Origin: Vibrio kanaloae
Lineage (GTDB): Bacteria > Pseudomonadota > Gammaproteobacteria > Enterobacterales > Vibrionaceae
NCBI RefSeq assembly: GCF_024347535.1
Contig: NZ_AP025498.1
Coordinates: 1,302,001 to 1,366,000 of the forward strand
DNA: 64,000 nt
Direction of reading: 5' to 3'
A model generated the notes under the pieces. That model was not told the origin of the DNA and did not search any database. It worked only from the letters and a program-made list of their open reading frames with translations. Positions within the stretch are counted from its first letter, which is position 1. Each line of letters begins with the position of its first letter. The translations under genes and the position numbers were made by a program. Positions 19,952 through 27,442 of the stretch are shown here, piece after piece.

Positions 19952-20098
19952 GCTTAACTCATTAGCGCACTGGCTCAAGACAAAAGCAAAACCCGATAGT
20001 GCATCGCTGTTTCTCATAAGCCGCTAACAAGGCTAGCAATGAACACCATGAGAAAGACCTATGCATTTTCAAATACGATATATCATAAGGCTCGTATC

Positions 20099-21043
20099 AT
20101 GACTCAACTGATTGTTTTAGGTAGCGTTAACGCTGACCACGTACTGCAAGTTCCTTCGTTCCCTCGTCCGGGTGAAACCTTGATTGGCGGTAACTATCAG
20201 GTCATTCCTGGCGGTAAAGGCGCAAACCAAGCCGTAGCAGCAGCAAGATTAAACGCAGACATTGGCTTCATCGCCTGTGTTGGTGACGACCCATTTGGCA
20301 TCAACATTCGTCAAGATTTTGCTAAAGATGGTATCAACATCGACGGTGTGATCGTTGCAGACAACACGCCGACGGGCATCGCGATGATCCAAGTATCAGC
20401 AACCGGTGAAAACAGCATTTGTCTTTCAGCAGAAGCCAACGACAAACTGACTTGCGATCAAATCGAACCTCACCTAGAAAAAATCCGCGGCGCTAAATAC
20501 CTACTGACTCAGCTTGAAACGCCAATTGAAGGCATTGAATACGCAGCAAAAGTAGCAAAAGAGAGTGGAACTAAAGTGATTCTTAACCCGGCTCCTGCTC
20601 GTCCATTATCAGATTCGCTGCTTGCTTGTGTTGACGTGATTACACCAAACGAAACCGAAGCTGAAGTGCTAACTGGCATTACCGTGACGGACAACGCATC
20701 TGCTCATCAGGCTGCGTTGGCTCTGCATACTAAAGGCATTGAAACGGTAATGATCACGCTAGGCGCGAAAGGCGTGTGGGTGAGTCATCGCGGTCAAGGC
20801 AATAAAGCTAGCGAAGGTGAATTAATCGCAGGCTTTCGTGTTGAAGCAACAGACACAACTGCCGCTGGTGACACTTTCAATGGCGCATTAGTCACAGGCT
20901 TGCTTGAAGATATGCCACTTGAGCGTGCGATTAAATTTGCCCACGCTGCAGCTGCTATCTCTGTGACACGCTTTGGAGCTCAAACCTCTATCCCAAGCCG
21001 TGCTGAGACCGATGCGTTTTTGGCAGAGCAACTGTCTGCTTAG
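20099..21043 (+). CDS. rbsK: Ribokinase
   Basis: This 314-residue PfkB-family kinase phosphorylates D-ribose to ribose 5-phosphate. Motifs: GSVNADHVLQV at the N terminus, the GGKGANQAVAAARL substrate/ATP signature near residue 39, and the C-terminal DTTAAGDTFNGALVTGL carrying the catalytic Asp near residue 258. I place the start at the ATG at 20099 because it gives the normal RbsK N terminus (MTQLIVLGS); the frame extends 60 bases upstream without homologous content. It follows rbsB after a terminator-like hairpin. Confidence 0.95.
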   Translation: MTQLIVLGSVNADHVLQVPSFPRPGETLIGGNYQVIPGGKGANQAVAAARLNADIGFIACVGDDPFGINIRQDFAKDGINIDGVIVADNTPTGIAMIQVSATGENSICLSAEANDKLTCDQIEPHLEKIRGAKYLLTQLETPIEGIEYAAKVAKESGTKVILNPAPARPLSDSLLACVDVITPNETEAEVLTGITVTDNASAHQAALALHTKGIETVMITLGAKGVWVSHRGQGNKASEGELIAGFRVEATDTTAAGDTFNGALVTGLLEDMPLERAIKFAHAAAAISVTRFGAQTSIPSRAETDAFLAEQLSA

Positions 21044-21054
21044 TTTGATTCCTA

Positions 21055-21108
21055 TTTGAAGGCCTAACTCCTGAGCTAAACCGTGGTTAACGGATGTTAG
21101 CCTTCAAA
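21055..21108 (+). terminator. Imperfect stem-loop after rbsK
   Basis: TTTGAAGGC plus TAAC (21055-21068) pairs with GTTAGCCTTCAAA (21096-21108) with one bulged base. It lies between rbsK and rbsR and may attenuate read-through into the repressor gene. Confidence 0.55.
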
Positions 21109-21195
21109 TTCGGTAACAACAAATAACAAGCATAAGCCCCTGTTTTCAGGAAGAATATCGCCCAACGTGGAAGGTTATTCCCACAAGGATTTTTT

Positions 21196-22197
21196 ATGGC
21201 AACAATGAAAGACATCGCACGGCTCGCAAAGGTTTCGACTTCTACCGTGAGCCACGTGATCAACAAATCACGCTTTGTCAGTGAAGAGATTGCTGAGCGT
21301 GTTAACAGTGCGGCTAAAGAACTAAACTATGCGCCGTCTGCATTGGCTCGCAGCTTGAAAATGAAGCAAACCAAAACCTTAGGAATGCTAGTGACCACAT
21401 CCACCAACCCCTTTTTTGGTGAAGTAGTGAAAGGTGTGGAACGTCGTTGCTATGAAAAAGGCTACAATCTTATCTTGTGTAACACCGAAGGCGATAGCGA
21501 ACGCATGAAATCCTCTATCGATACCTTGCTGCAAAAGCGTGTCGATGGCTTGATGCTGATGTGTTCTACCCTTGAAGGCGAACATATCGATGTATTTGAT
21601 CGCTACCCAGAACTGCCTGTTGTGGTAATGGACTGGGGCCCTATGCTGTTTGCGAGCGATAAGATCCAAGATAACTCGCACCAAGGTGGCTACATGGCAA
21701 CCAAACACCTGATTGATAACGGCCATTCTCAAATTGGTTGTATCACTGGTCCACTGCACCGCAATCAAGCTTCGTCTCGTTATCAAGGCTTCAAGCAAGC
21801 GATGGAAGAAGCGAATTTAGAGATCAACCCTAAGTGGATTGTTGAATCCAACTTTGAATGTGACGGTGGTTTTGACTCTTATCAGACATTGAAAACTCGT
21901 GGCGAAATGCCGTCTGCCTTGTTCGTCAGTAACGATATGATGGCGATGGGCGTGATTCACGCTGCGGCGCAAGATGGCACATCGATTCCGAATGATCTGT
22001 CTATCATTGGCTACGATGACATCCACCTGTCGAAGTACATGACACCCGCGTTAAGCACAATCCACCAGCCAAAGCACCGTTTAGGCAAAGTTGCAGTAGA
22101 TACCCTTTTAAGCAGACTACACACTCCTGATGCTTACCCACAGGTTGTGGAACTCGAACCAACATTAGTCGAACGAAGCAGCGTAAAAACAATCTAG
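21196..22197 (+). CDS. rbsR: Ribose operon repressor, LacI family
   Basis: This 333-residue LacI/GalR-type repressor has an N-terminal helix-turn-helix (MATMKDIARLAKVSTSTVSHVIN), a hinge helix (APSALARSLKMKQT, about 51-64) and a C-terminal ribose-binding-protein-like domain with ICNTEGD and GYDDIHLSKYMTP. It should bind the two palindromes upstream of rbsD and release them with ribose. It is the last gene of the ribose cluster and the last resident gene before the cassette array. Confidence 0.94.
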   Translation: MATMKDIARLAKVSTSTVSHVINKSRFVSEEIAERVNSAAKELNYAPSALARSLKMKQTKTLGMLVTTSTNPFFGEVVKGVERRCYEKGYNLILCNTEGDSERMKSSIDTLLQKRVDGLMLMCSTLEGEHIDVFDRYPELPVVVMDWGPMLFASDKIQDNSHQGGYMATKHLIDNGHSQIGCITGPLHRNQASSRYQGFKQAMEEANLEINPKWIVESNFECDGGFDSYQTLKTRGEMPSALFVSNDMMAMGVIHAAAQDGTSIPNDLSIIGYDDIHLSKYMTPALSTIHQPKHRLGKVAVDTLLSRLHTPDAYPQVVELEPTLVERSSVKTI

Positions 22198-22282
22198 TTC
22201 GCCTGCTAAAAAATAACAAGGCATATCAACAGACTCACAACGGGCTGATATGTAAGTATCCCAGCTGTCTTGAAGTTACCTA

Positions 22283-22386
22283 CATGCGAAAGATGGTCAT
22301 GACACAAGGTGTAATGCTTAAAGACGGTCTAATGTAGGATAAGAATAACGCCAAAAATTAGCTATTGATGCTATGGTCTCTTGTTA
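22283..22386 (+). pseudogene. Remnant of an IS110-family element (3' end)
   Basis: The sequence aligns with the last codons and right end of the intact IS110 element at 25.8-27.0 kb: CGAAAGATGGT..., GCCAAAAATTA, then GCTATGGTCTCTTGTTATG against GCCATAGTCTCTTGTTATG. In the remnant a Trp codon of the ORF has become TAG and internal bases are lost. The right end abuts the attC-core sequence TTGTTATG exactly as in the intact copy. It marks the left edge of the cassette array, directly after rbsR. Confidence 0.8.
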
Positions 22387-22395
22387 TGTTTGTAC

Positions 22396-22683
22396 CTAAA
22401 AGTACGTTGAAAGAATATCTAGTTCCATATCAAGAAAGCCAGGATAGTAGAACTTGTAACCTTCCGAGATGAGGTCATTTATCAGAAAATTAAAGCGCTT
22501 TAGAGCCATACAATATGACTGCATGGCATCTACACCATAAATATACTCGTCAATACCCAATGCCAGAACATTAAATTTACAACGATAGTCACCCGTTGAA
22601 CCTAGCTCAGGCAAACCTAGCTCAATAATCAAATTTAGCGCCTTATCATTAGGTTTTTTCACTACATATTCGCTAACTATCAT
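22396..22683 (-). CDS. Hypothetical cassette protein (95 aa)
   Basis: This 95-residue soluble protein has a GVDAMQSYCMALKRFNFLI segment resembling small DUF6968-type proteins; the match is from memory and weak. It is the leftmost (oldest by position) cassette gene. Its own attC would lie to the left but only the terminal TTGTTATG remains, joined to an IS110 end. Confidence 0.6.
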   Translation of the reverse strand: MIVSEYVVKKPNDKALNLIIELGLPELGSTGDYRCKFNVLALGIDEYIYGVDAMQSYCMALKRFNFLINDLISEGYKFYYPGFLDMELDILSTYF

Positions 22684-22712
22684 AACTATTCCTCATAGTA
22701 CATAGACATAAT

Positions 22713-22769
22713 GCCCCCAAGAAAGGTACTAGCCTCCAGTACCATGGGCTAGCTTAAGAAACCTTGGGC
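22713..22769. repeat. Structured palindromic sequence, not VCR-like
   Basis: GCCCCCAAG (22713-22721) pairs with CTTGGGC (22763-22769), and nested inside GGTACT (22725-22730) pairs with AGTACC (22738-22743) around AGCCTCC. The total length of about 60-70 bases and two-stem architecture recall a short attC, but the GTTA core at the far end is missing, so it may be a decayed non-VCR attC or a terminator. Confidence 0.4.
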
Positions 22770-22870
22770 GAGCAATGGATTTTAATTCTAAGACGAACAA
22801 AACTATTTTATGAACACCATACCATATGGTAACATTTAGTTAATATAAATAATAATTGAGAACCGTTATA

Positions 22871-23359
22871 ATGCTTAATAAAATCGTCCTGATTTTTTCA
22901 ATACTACTCATATCTGGCTGTGCAAATAATGCCATCCTTGAACTTCAGCAGCTTGATTCAACTAAAATAGAAAATAAAAGTATCCAGATCATTGATGATG
23001 GACGCACTAAAGAGTCAATTAAACATATCATTGCAAGTAAATTAGATGAGTACGGTTTCCAATATGAAGTCGTCGATATTTCTCAATCTAATTCTAGCAC
23101 TACTGATAACCCAAAACTGACCTACTCTGCAAATTGGTGGTGGGATATGGCTAGTTACATGCGCTTTCTAAATGTTGAAATAAAAGACAACAAGCAAACC
23201 GTAGCACTTGTGAAAATTGACACGGTAAAATGTGGTGGATTTGACAAGTTTGGTTCAGCTCAACGCCGCACAGAAATTACTCTAGATCTACTATTAAGTA
23301 ATTTAACTGAAGAAGAAGCAAACGAGTTAATCTGTCTTGGCGGCCAGCCAAACCAGTAA
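22871..23359 (+). CDS. Putative lipoprotein
   Basis: This 162-residue protein begins MLNKIVLIFSILLISGC, a clear lipoprotein signal with lipobox LISGC (Cys at residue 17), so it should be anchored in a membrane facing the periplasm. The rest is hydrophilic with a central NWWWDMASYMRFLNVEI segment and one late Cys pair; it resembles the many small Sbp-like envelope proteins but I do not recognise a family. It reads opposite to the array direction and ends in its own terminator. A start at TTG 22856 is possible but would destroy the signal peptide geometry. Confidence 0.75.
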   Translation: MLNKIVLIFSILLISGCANNAILELQQLDSTKIENKSIQIIDDGRTKESIKHIIASKLDEYGFQYEVVDISQSNSSTTDNPKLTYSANWWWDMASYMRFLNVEIKDNKQTVALVKIDTVKCGGFDKFGSAQRRTEITLDLLLSNLTEEEANELICLGGQPNQ

Positions 23360-23366
23360 TATTCGA

Positions 23367-23388
23367 AGGCCTCATAAAAATGAGGCCT
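23367..23388 (+). terminator. Intrinsic terminator of the lipoprotein gene
   Basis: AGGCCTCA (23367-23374) and TGAGGCCT (23381-23388) form an 8-bp stem with a 6-base loop, followed by a T-rich stretch. Confidence 0.75.
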
Positions 23389-23445
23389 ACTTATATTTTG
23401 ATATATAAACCCTGTCATATTGATGTATTGTTATGTGACTTGCGT

Positions 23446-23787
23446 TTAAATACGTTGTACAGAGCGCACTGGTACCCAGCCAATTTCGCATGTTGATCTC
23501 GAAACTCGATACCACTCATTGAGTTCATGCAGCACTGTCAGCTTTTCACCGATGACGGTATCGATCTCAACATTGTCATAATCTTCAAGCATTACCCCTA
23601 AGGAGCTGCTTTCGACCTTTTCTATATATTGAATTGGAGCCCAGCCTTGCTCACCAGTATCATTGGTTATAAAAATCCAATTGGGAAATTCGTCATCCAT
23701 TTCACCCAGCGTTACTTTATCGCCTCGCTTCAAATAAAACGGATTTAGGTATTCTGAGACATGCTGTTGAGTAGTAACTACTTCCAT
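23446..23787 (-). CDS. SH3-domain-like small protein
   Basis: This 113-residue protein seems to contain two SH3-like repeats: NPFYLKRGDKVTLGEMDDEFPNW...GWAPIQYIE and MLEDYDNVEIDTVIGEKLTVLHELNEWYRV...GWVPVRSV. The Trp-Tyr and GWxP endings are the pattern of SH3 barrels. No signal peptide is visible, so it is probably cytosolic and could mediate protein binding. The cassette's downstream attC is reduced to GTATTGTTATG near 23425. Confidence 0.7.
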   Translation of the reverse strand: MEVVTTQQHVSEYLNPFYLKRGDKVTLGEMDDEFPNWIFITNDTGEQGWAPIQYIEKVESSSLGVMLEDYDNVEIDTVIGEKLTVLHELNEWYRVSRSTCEIGWVPVRSVQRI

Positions 23788-23802
23788 ATATCCTCCAAAG
23801 TA

Positions 23803-23926
23803 TCAACGTTGTATTAAGTAGTGAGCAACGCCAACCACCAAACCTAAACCATTGTGCCGTAAACACTAAATTCAAGGCAAACCGAAAATGCCAAGCGTTG
23901 GGAGTCTGCCTTAAATGTTTTGTATG
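23803..23926 (-). repeat. attC site 1 (family I, degenerate)
   Basis: The centre is normal but both cores are damaged: TCAACGTTG in place of TAACGCCG, and TTGTATGG in place of TTGTTATG. It is probably inactive for integrase. It terminates a cassette that holds two genes (23935-24186 and 24300-24602). Confidence 0.8.
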
Positions 23927-23934
23927 GTGTAAGT

Positions 23935-24186
23935 CTAACGATGCTTGTACTGAGTTGGGCAATAAGCTCTTGTAATATCAAAGCTTCGCAGTTTTTGGTG
24001 TTTGGTTAAGCGTCCCGAAACTCGAGAGCGCCACAATTTAAAACTGCCGCTTCTCAGTTTACTACGCATGAAGCGAATAACCTCAGCTTCATTCAAGCCG
24101 AATTGTAATTCTATCGCCTCAAACGGAGTTCTATCTTCCCATGCCATTTCAATAATTCTAGATGCTCTTTCTTCTTGTAGAGTCAT
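23935..24186 (-). CDS. TIGR03643-family protein
   Basis: This 83-residue protein matches the small TIGR03643 family: RIIEMAWEDRTPFEAIELQFGLNEAEVIRFMR (predicted helix-turn-helix-like) followed by LRSGSFKLWRSRVSGRLTKHQKLRS. In many marine bacteria this family is a resident chromosomal gene of unknown function; here it is a cassette gene with no attC separating it from the next gene upstream, so two genes share one cassette or an attC was lost. No signal or membrane segment. Confidence 0.85.
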   Translation of the reverse strand: MTLQEERASRIIEMAWEDRTPFEAIELQFGLNEAEVIRFMRSKLRSGSFKLWRSRVSGRLTKHQKLRSFDITRAYCPTQYKHR

Positions 24187-24299
24187 TTTGTATTCCTAAG
24201 TTAAAAAGTCACATTTTGTACGTTAATTTCTAGCTTATGGTTCACAAAATATATAGCTTAACCTTCCAAACGGTAAGGAGTCGCACTTCAAACTTGATA

Positions 24300-24602
24300 C
24301 TAAGCTTGTTCTACATGCGCGCGATCACACCAATACTCTGAGTAACTTTCTTTTACCCAACACTCAATTCGTATTGTGCCAAACTCTTTATAAGTACCTA
24401 GTTCTTCTGAGATTGTTATACGTTCAGACGATAATAAATCACTAACTGAATCAGCCAAACCTTCAAACCCATAGAGTTCAATATTTTCGTGTTCTCTTCG
24501 AAGAGTAAGCTTCAGAACTCCTTGTTCTTCGGTCCGAGTCGCTGTGAGATTACAAATAAAGTCAGGTCTCACACACTCGAATAGCTTCTTATAACTACTC
24601 AT
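24300..24602 (-). CDS. Hypothetical cassette protein (100 aa)
   Basis: The ATG at 24602 is preceded by GGAGGG; the frame is open further upstream but only through attC sequence. The 100-residue product has a C-terminal part (IRIECWVKESYSEYWCDRAHVE) with aromatic residues and two Cys. I do not recognise it. No attC separates it from the TIGR03643 gene downstream. Confidence 0.7.
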   Translation of the reverse strand: MSSYKKLFECVRPDFICNLTATRTEEQGVLKLTLRREHENIELYGFEGLADSVSDLLSSERITISEELGTYKEFGTIRIECWVKESYSEYWCDRAHVEQA

Positions 24603-24618
24603 ATTCCCTCCGAAAACA

Positions 24619-24740
24619 TAACGCCGCGTTAAGTAGTGAGCGACGCCTGCCACCCAGCCTAACCCATTGCACCGTAAACACAAAATTCAACTTGAGCTGA
24701 AAATTCCGAGCGTTGCGAATCTGTCTTAAACGCTTGTTAT
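24619..24740 (-). repeat. attC site 2 (family I)
   Basis: Intact cores TAACGCC and TTGTTATG. The distal arm reads AACGCTTGTTATG, one T shorter than most, which is the same spacing as the reconstructed IS110 target in site 4. It belongs to the cassette of the 24748-25077 gene. Confidence 0.93.
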
Positions 24741-24747
24741 GTGCGTA

Positions 24748-25077
24748 CTACTTTAAGTTCTTAGGTAAAGAAATTGGAACCTTAAAAGCAATTCTAGAAG
24801 TTATGCTGTCCTTCGTGTCACCGGCTTTACTGAGCCCTAAACCCAACACAGAAATCTTAGCGGAACCACTCCCATTATCTTCTGTAGCGACTGCAACGTC
24901 GAACTCTACTGTTTGCATCAATGTTCTATTTTGAGCTTTCAGATGCTTGGTTGATTCTCCACCTGAAATTGGCATTTCATTTATAGACGCTCCAAACTCT
25001 GCAACTTCTTGTTGAGCTTGATGTACACCTTTGCAAAACATTATCAATGACTTAGCTACGAACCGGTCTAATTCCAT
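24748..25077 (-). CDS. Trypco2-like domain protein
   Basis: This 109-residue protein has an N-terminal helix (MELDRFVAKSLIMFCKGV) and a beta-rich C-terminal half (FDVAVATEDNGSGSAKISVL...SRIAFKVPISLP) that resembles the Trypco2 domain, which often accompanies trypsin-like or effector modules in predicted conflict systems. The match is by recall of pattern and is moderate. It is a single-gene cassette. Confidence 0.65.
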   Translation of the reverse strand: MELDRFVAKSLIMFCKGVHQAQQEVAEFGASINEMPISGGESTKHLKAQNRTLMQTVEFDVAVATEDNGSGSAKISVLGLGLSKAGDTKDSITSRIAFKVPISLPKNLK

Positions 25078-25111
25078 ACTTCACCTTACTTATCAATTTT
25101 CATCAAGCACA

Positions 25112-25232
25112 TAACGCTAAGCTAAGTAGTGAGCAACGTAATACGAAGCCACCGCATAACACCTTAAACACATAAATCAACGCAAACTAAAAATGCCACG
25201 CGTTGCGAATCTGTCTTAAGCGCTTTGTTATA
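25112..25232 (-). repeat. attC site 3 (family II)
   Basis: Core TAACGCTAAGCTAAG and distal TTAAGCGCTTTGTTATATG. It is the attC of the GFA-family cassette. Confidence 0.93.
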
Positions 25233-25239
25233 TGTTTGG

Positions 25240-25656
25240 TTACACCTTATCCGCAAAGTAAGCCATGATTTCTTCTGTAGTCATTTCCTTAGTCTCGTTG
25301 GCAAAGCAGTAATAGCTCGGGCGCATGTCGCTAAAGTATTGCATGTCCATTTTCAAACCTTCTAAGTTTGGAAATAAGCCTACTGGCATGTTGTATTCAC
25401 CTGTTTCTTTGAACTTGTAAAACAAATGAGTTCCACACTCCGTGCAGAAACCACGAGAAGCCCAAGAGGATGACTTGTACATTTTAACGTTGTTCTCACC
25501 CTCGATTTTCACTTGAGTTCCACATTTAACTGCGAAAAATGGTGCACCACCCCAAGTTCGACATGACTGACAATGACAAACTGTGAAGTTAGGGTTGATG
25601 CTTTCTGCTGTGATTTTTACAGAACCACATAGGCAGCTAGTCTCTGCGTAAGACAT
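25240..25656 (-). CDS. GFA-family (glutathione-dependent formaldehyde-activating-like) protein
   Basis: This 138-residue protein has the zinc-binding pattern of the GFA/CENP-V domain: CLCGSV near residue 8, CHCQSCR near residue 27 with the following WGGAPF, and FCTECGTHLFYKF near residue 71. Members bind zinc through these cysteines and some act on S-hydroxymethylglutathione; for most the substrate is unknown. Length is usual. It is a single-gene cassette. Confidence 0.9.
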   Translation of the reverse strand: MSYAETSCLCGSVKITAESINPNFTVCHCQSCRTWGGAPFFAVKCGTQVKIEGENNVKMYKSSSWASRGFCTECGTHLFYKFKETGEYNMPVGLFPNLEGLKMDMQYFSDMRPSYYCFANETKEMTTEEIMAYFADKV

Positions 25657-25685
25657 TAAATTACTCCTAAATTGATGAAAACATA

Positions 25686-25801
25686 TAACGCCGCGTTAAG
25701 TGGTGAGCAACGCAGACCACCTGACCTAAACCATTGTGCCGTAAACACTAATGCTGAAACAAACCGAAAATGCCGAGCGTTGGGAATCCGTCTTAAACGC
25801 T
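25686..25801 (-). repeat. attC site 4 (family I), split by an IS110 element
   Basis: The site is normal from TAACGCC up to ...CTTAAACGCT at 25801, where the IS starts. The missing end TGTTATG follows the IS at 26988-26994. Rejoined, the arm reads TTAAACGCTTGTTATG like site 2. It belongs to the 26998-27327 cassette. Confidence 0.9.
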
Positions 25802-25836
25802 TTGTATGGATAATAAGCACTCCAATCGGGTAAGGT

Positions 25837-25977
25837 GAGACCCAGACTTTAGCTGCAACTAAAGTTCTTCTATCTGATAGTTCGATTAAACGACGGCTCC
25901 TCTATTGAGAGACCGATAACAAGTACGAACGTCAGATAGAACTCCAAGCACCACACTCGAATAGTCTTCTGGGTCTC
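25837..25977 (+). ncRNA. Candidate IS110 bridge (guide) RNA
   Basis: The stretch folds well by eye. A 10-bp closing stem GAGACCCAGA (25837-25846) with TCTGGGTCTC (25968-25977); a hairpin CTTTAG/CTAAAG (25847-25864); an ATCTGA-GTTCG stem (25872-25884) with CGAAC-TCAGAT (25926-25937), with small bulges; and inside it CTCT/AGAG around ATTG (25900-25911). The internal loop carries TTAAACG (25886-25892), identical to the left half of the attC target, and ATAACAAG (25916-25923), the exact complement of CTTGTTAT in its right half. A further stretch ATAGTCT (25961-25967) is identical to the element's own right end and could be the donor guide. Confidence 0.72.
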
Positions 25978-26010
25978 GAGCCCGCATTTGCAAGCAAGAG
26001 TTAGCTTATT

Positions 26011-26967
26011 ATGAATACAAACACACTTCAAAACATTAATGTTGGCGTTGATACTGGTAAGTCACAATTAGACATCTATATCCGTCCACTCGACATTTAT
26101 TTCACCGTACCAAATACCGATAAAGGCATCAGCGATGCCATCAAAACCATTAAGAAACACAAACCTCAACGCGTCGTAATTGAAGCTACAGGTCGATTAG
26201 AAATGCCGTTCATACTCGCATGTGACAAAGCCAAATTACCTTATGTTGTTGCCAACCCACTACGTATTAAAAGGTTTGCTGAGGCTATTGGGCAACGTGC
26301 TAAGAATGACCGCTTAGATGCCGCGCTCATCGCACATTATGCCGAAAGAGTTCAACCCGAACTGACTAAGCTAAAAAGTGAAAACATACGCCTTATGAGT
26401 GACTTAGTCACGAGGCGGAACCAACTACTCACCATGCAAACCATGGAAAGAAACCGACTACAAATATTACCTAAAAATATCTCATCGACCATTACCCCGA
26501 TTCTGACCGCTCTAAAAAATCAGCTTGAAAAAGTAGAGGCAAAGATAGCAAAACTGATTGAGAGCAGTCCTGAGTACCAAGCTAAGAGCACCATTCTTCA
26601 AAGCATGCCAGGCGTTGGAAAAGTCCTAGCCGCCTCCTTAATTAGCAATGTACCCGAACTCGGTTTTATTACTAACAAGCAAGCTTCTTCTCTCATTGGC
26701 GTAGCACCTATAACAAGAGAAAGTGGACGCTTTAAAGGCAAACGGATGATAAAAGGAGGTCGACCTCAAGTTAGAACCGTTATGTATATGGCAATGATGT
26801 CTGCCATCCAATGTAACCCCGTTTTTAAGGCTACTTATGAACGATTACTCGCGGCAGGTAAACCAAAAAAAGTCGCAATCGTTGCCTGCATGAGAAAGAT
26901 GGTTGTAATACTTAATTCAATGATAAGAGACGGCGTAATGTGGGATAAAGGTAGCGCCAAAAATTAA
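26011..26967 (+). CDS. IS110-family transposase
   Basis: This 318-residue recombinase has a RuvC-like DEDD domain at the N terminus: Asp in NVGVDTGKSQLD, Glu in VVIEATGRLE, Asp pair in KNDRLDAALIAHYAE. A coiled middle segment (about 130-185) and the C-terminal Tnp domain follow, beginning SMPGVGKVLAASLI and holding the Ser region ITRESGRFKGKRMIKGG. The protein works with a guide RNA made from the element's non-coding end. The frame is intact, so the element may be active. Confidence 0.95.
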   Translation: MNTNTLQNINVGVDTGKSQLDIYIRPLDIYFTVPNTDKGISDAIKTIKKHKPQRVVIEATGRLEMPFILACDKAKLPYVVANPLRIKRFAEAIGQRAKNDRLDAALIAHYAERVQPELTKLKSENIRLMSDLVTRRNQLLTMQTMERNRLQILPKNISSTITPILTALKNQLEKVEAKIAKLIESSPEYQAKSTILQSMPGVGKVLAASLISNVPELGFITNKQASSLIGVAPITRESGRFKGKRMIKGGRPQVRTVMYMAMMSAIQCNPVFKATYERLLAAGKPKKVAIVACMRKMVVILNSMIRDGVMWDKGSAKN

Positions 26968-26997
26968 ATATTGACGCCATAGTCTCTTGTTATGTGT

Positions 26998-27327
26998 TTA
27001 TTCTTCGTAGATATCGATAATATGTTCAGGACCAAATACGACTTCATCACCGCATTTAAGTAATACATTCCCATATGGATCGTTATCCAATGTACCTACA
27101 TACAAACCTTTCTCTAGCGCTATGACTGCCACCCACATTCGCTCAATGGAAACCTCTTCTTCGGAGTCAGGGTCAAGCATATTGAAGATAAGCTTAACAA
27201 TAGATCCTAACTTAATTGAAGATCGGGCGTCAGAACTAGGAACCCAAAATGTGTCAGGGTGTTCTTTATTCAGTAACTCTCCATTCTCAAGAAAGTAACC
27301 GTCTTTCTCATATGTGGCTAATTCCAT
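26998..27327 (-). CDS. DUF2314-like cassette protein
   Basis: The 109-residue product starts at the ATG at 27327 (MELATYEKDG); the longer open frame upstream is attC sequence. The pattern FWVPSSDARSSIKLGSIVKLIF...ERMWVAVIALEKGLYVGTLDNDPYG...GDEVVFGPEHIIDI resembles the DUF2314 family, whose function is unknown. Its attC has been cut by the IS110 element, which now lies just 10 bases after its stop codon. Confidence 0.75.
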   Translation of the reverse strand: MELATYEKDGYFLENGELLNKEHPDTFWVPSSDARSSIKLGSIVKLIFNMLDPDSEEEVSIERMWVAVIALEKGLYVGTLDNDPYGNVLLKCGDEVVFGPEHIIDIYEE

Positions 27328-27342
27328 ACTGCCTCCTACACA

Positions 27343-27434
27343 TAACGCCGCATTAAGGTGTGAGCGACGCTTGGCTATACTTGAGCGAAGCGAAACTGCC
27401 AAGCGTTGCGAATCACTCTTAAATGCTTTGTTAG
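27343..27434 (-). repeat. attC site 5 (family IV, 92 bases)
   Basis: Short site with core TAACGCCGCATTAAGG and distal TTAAATGCTTTGTTAG. Its centre TTGGCTATACTTGAGCGAAG recurs in sites 19, 31 and 41. Confidence 0.92.
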
Positions 27435-27442
27435 AAGTTTGC

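Larger units (their letters stand above)
25802..26987 (+). mobile_element. IS110-family insertion sequence in an attC
   Basis: This element of about 1.19 kb runs from TTGTATGGATAAT (left) to ATAGTCTCT (right). It has about 209 non-coding bases before the transposase and only about 20 after it, the layout of IS110-group elements whose guide RNA lies at the left end. There are no terminal inverted repeats and no target duplication beyond a possible CT dinucleotide at both junctions (25800-25801 and 26986-26987). The target is the R'' end of an attC. A decayed relative of its right end is at 22283-22386. Confidence 0.88.

Noticed and set aside
23425..23435. Isolated GTATTGTTATG as an attC
   Set aside because: Only one arm is present; no pairing partner or central region. 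Treated as a fragment.
23717..23962. Open frame giving an NAWHFRFALNLVF-type peptide
   Set aside because: It is a translation of attC site 1. Similar frames at 27896-27976, 32109-32396 and 51032-51407 are attC translations of the DUF3265 kind, not genes.
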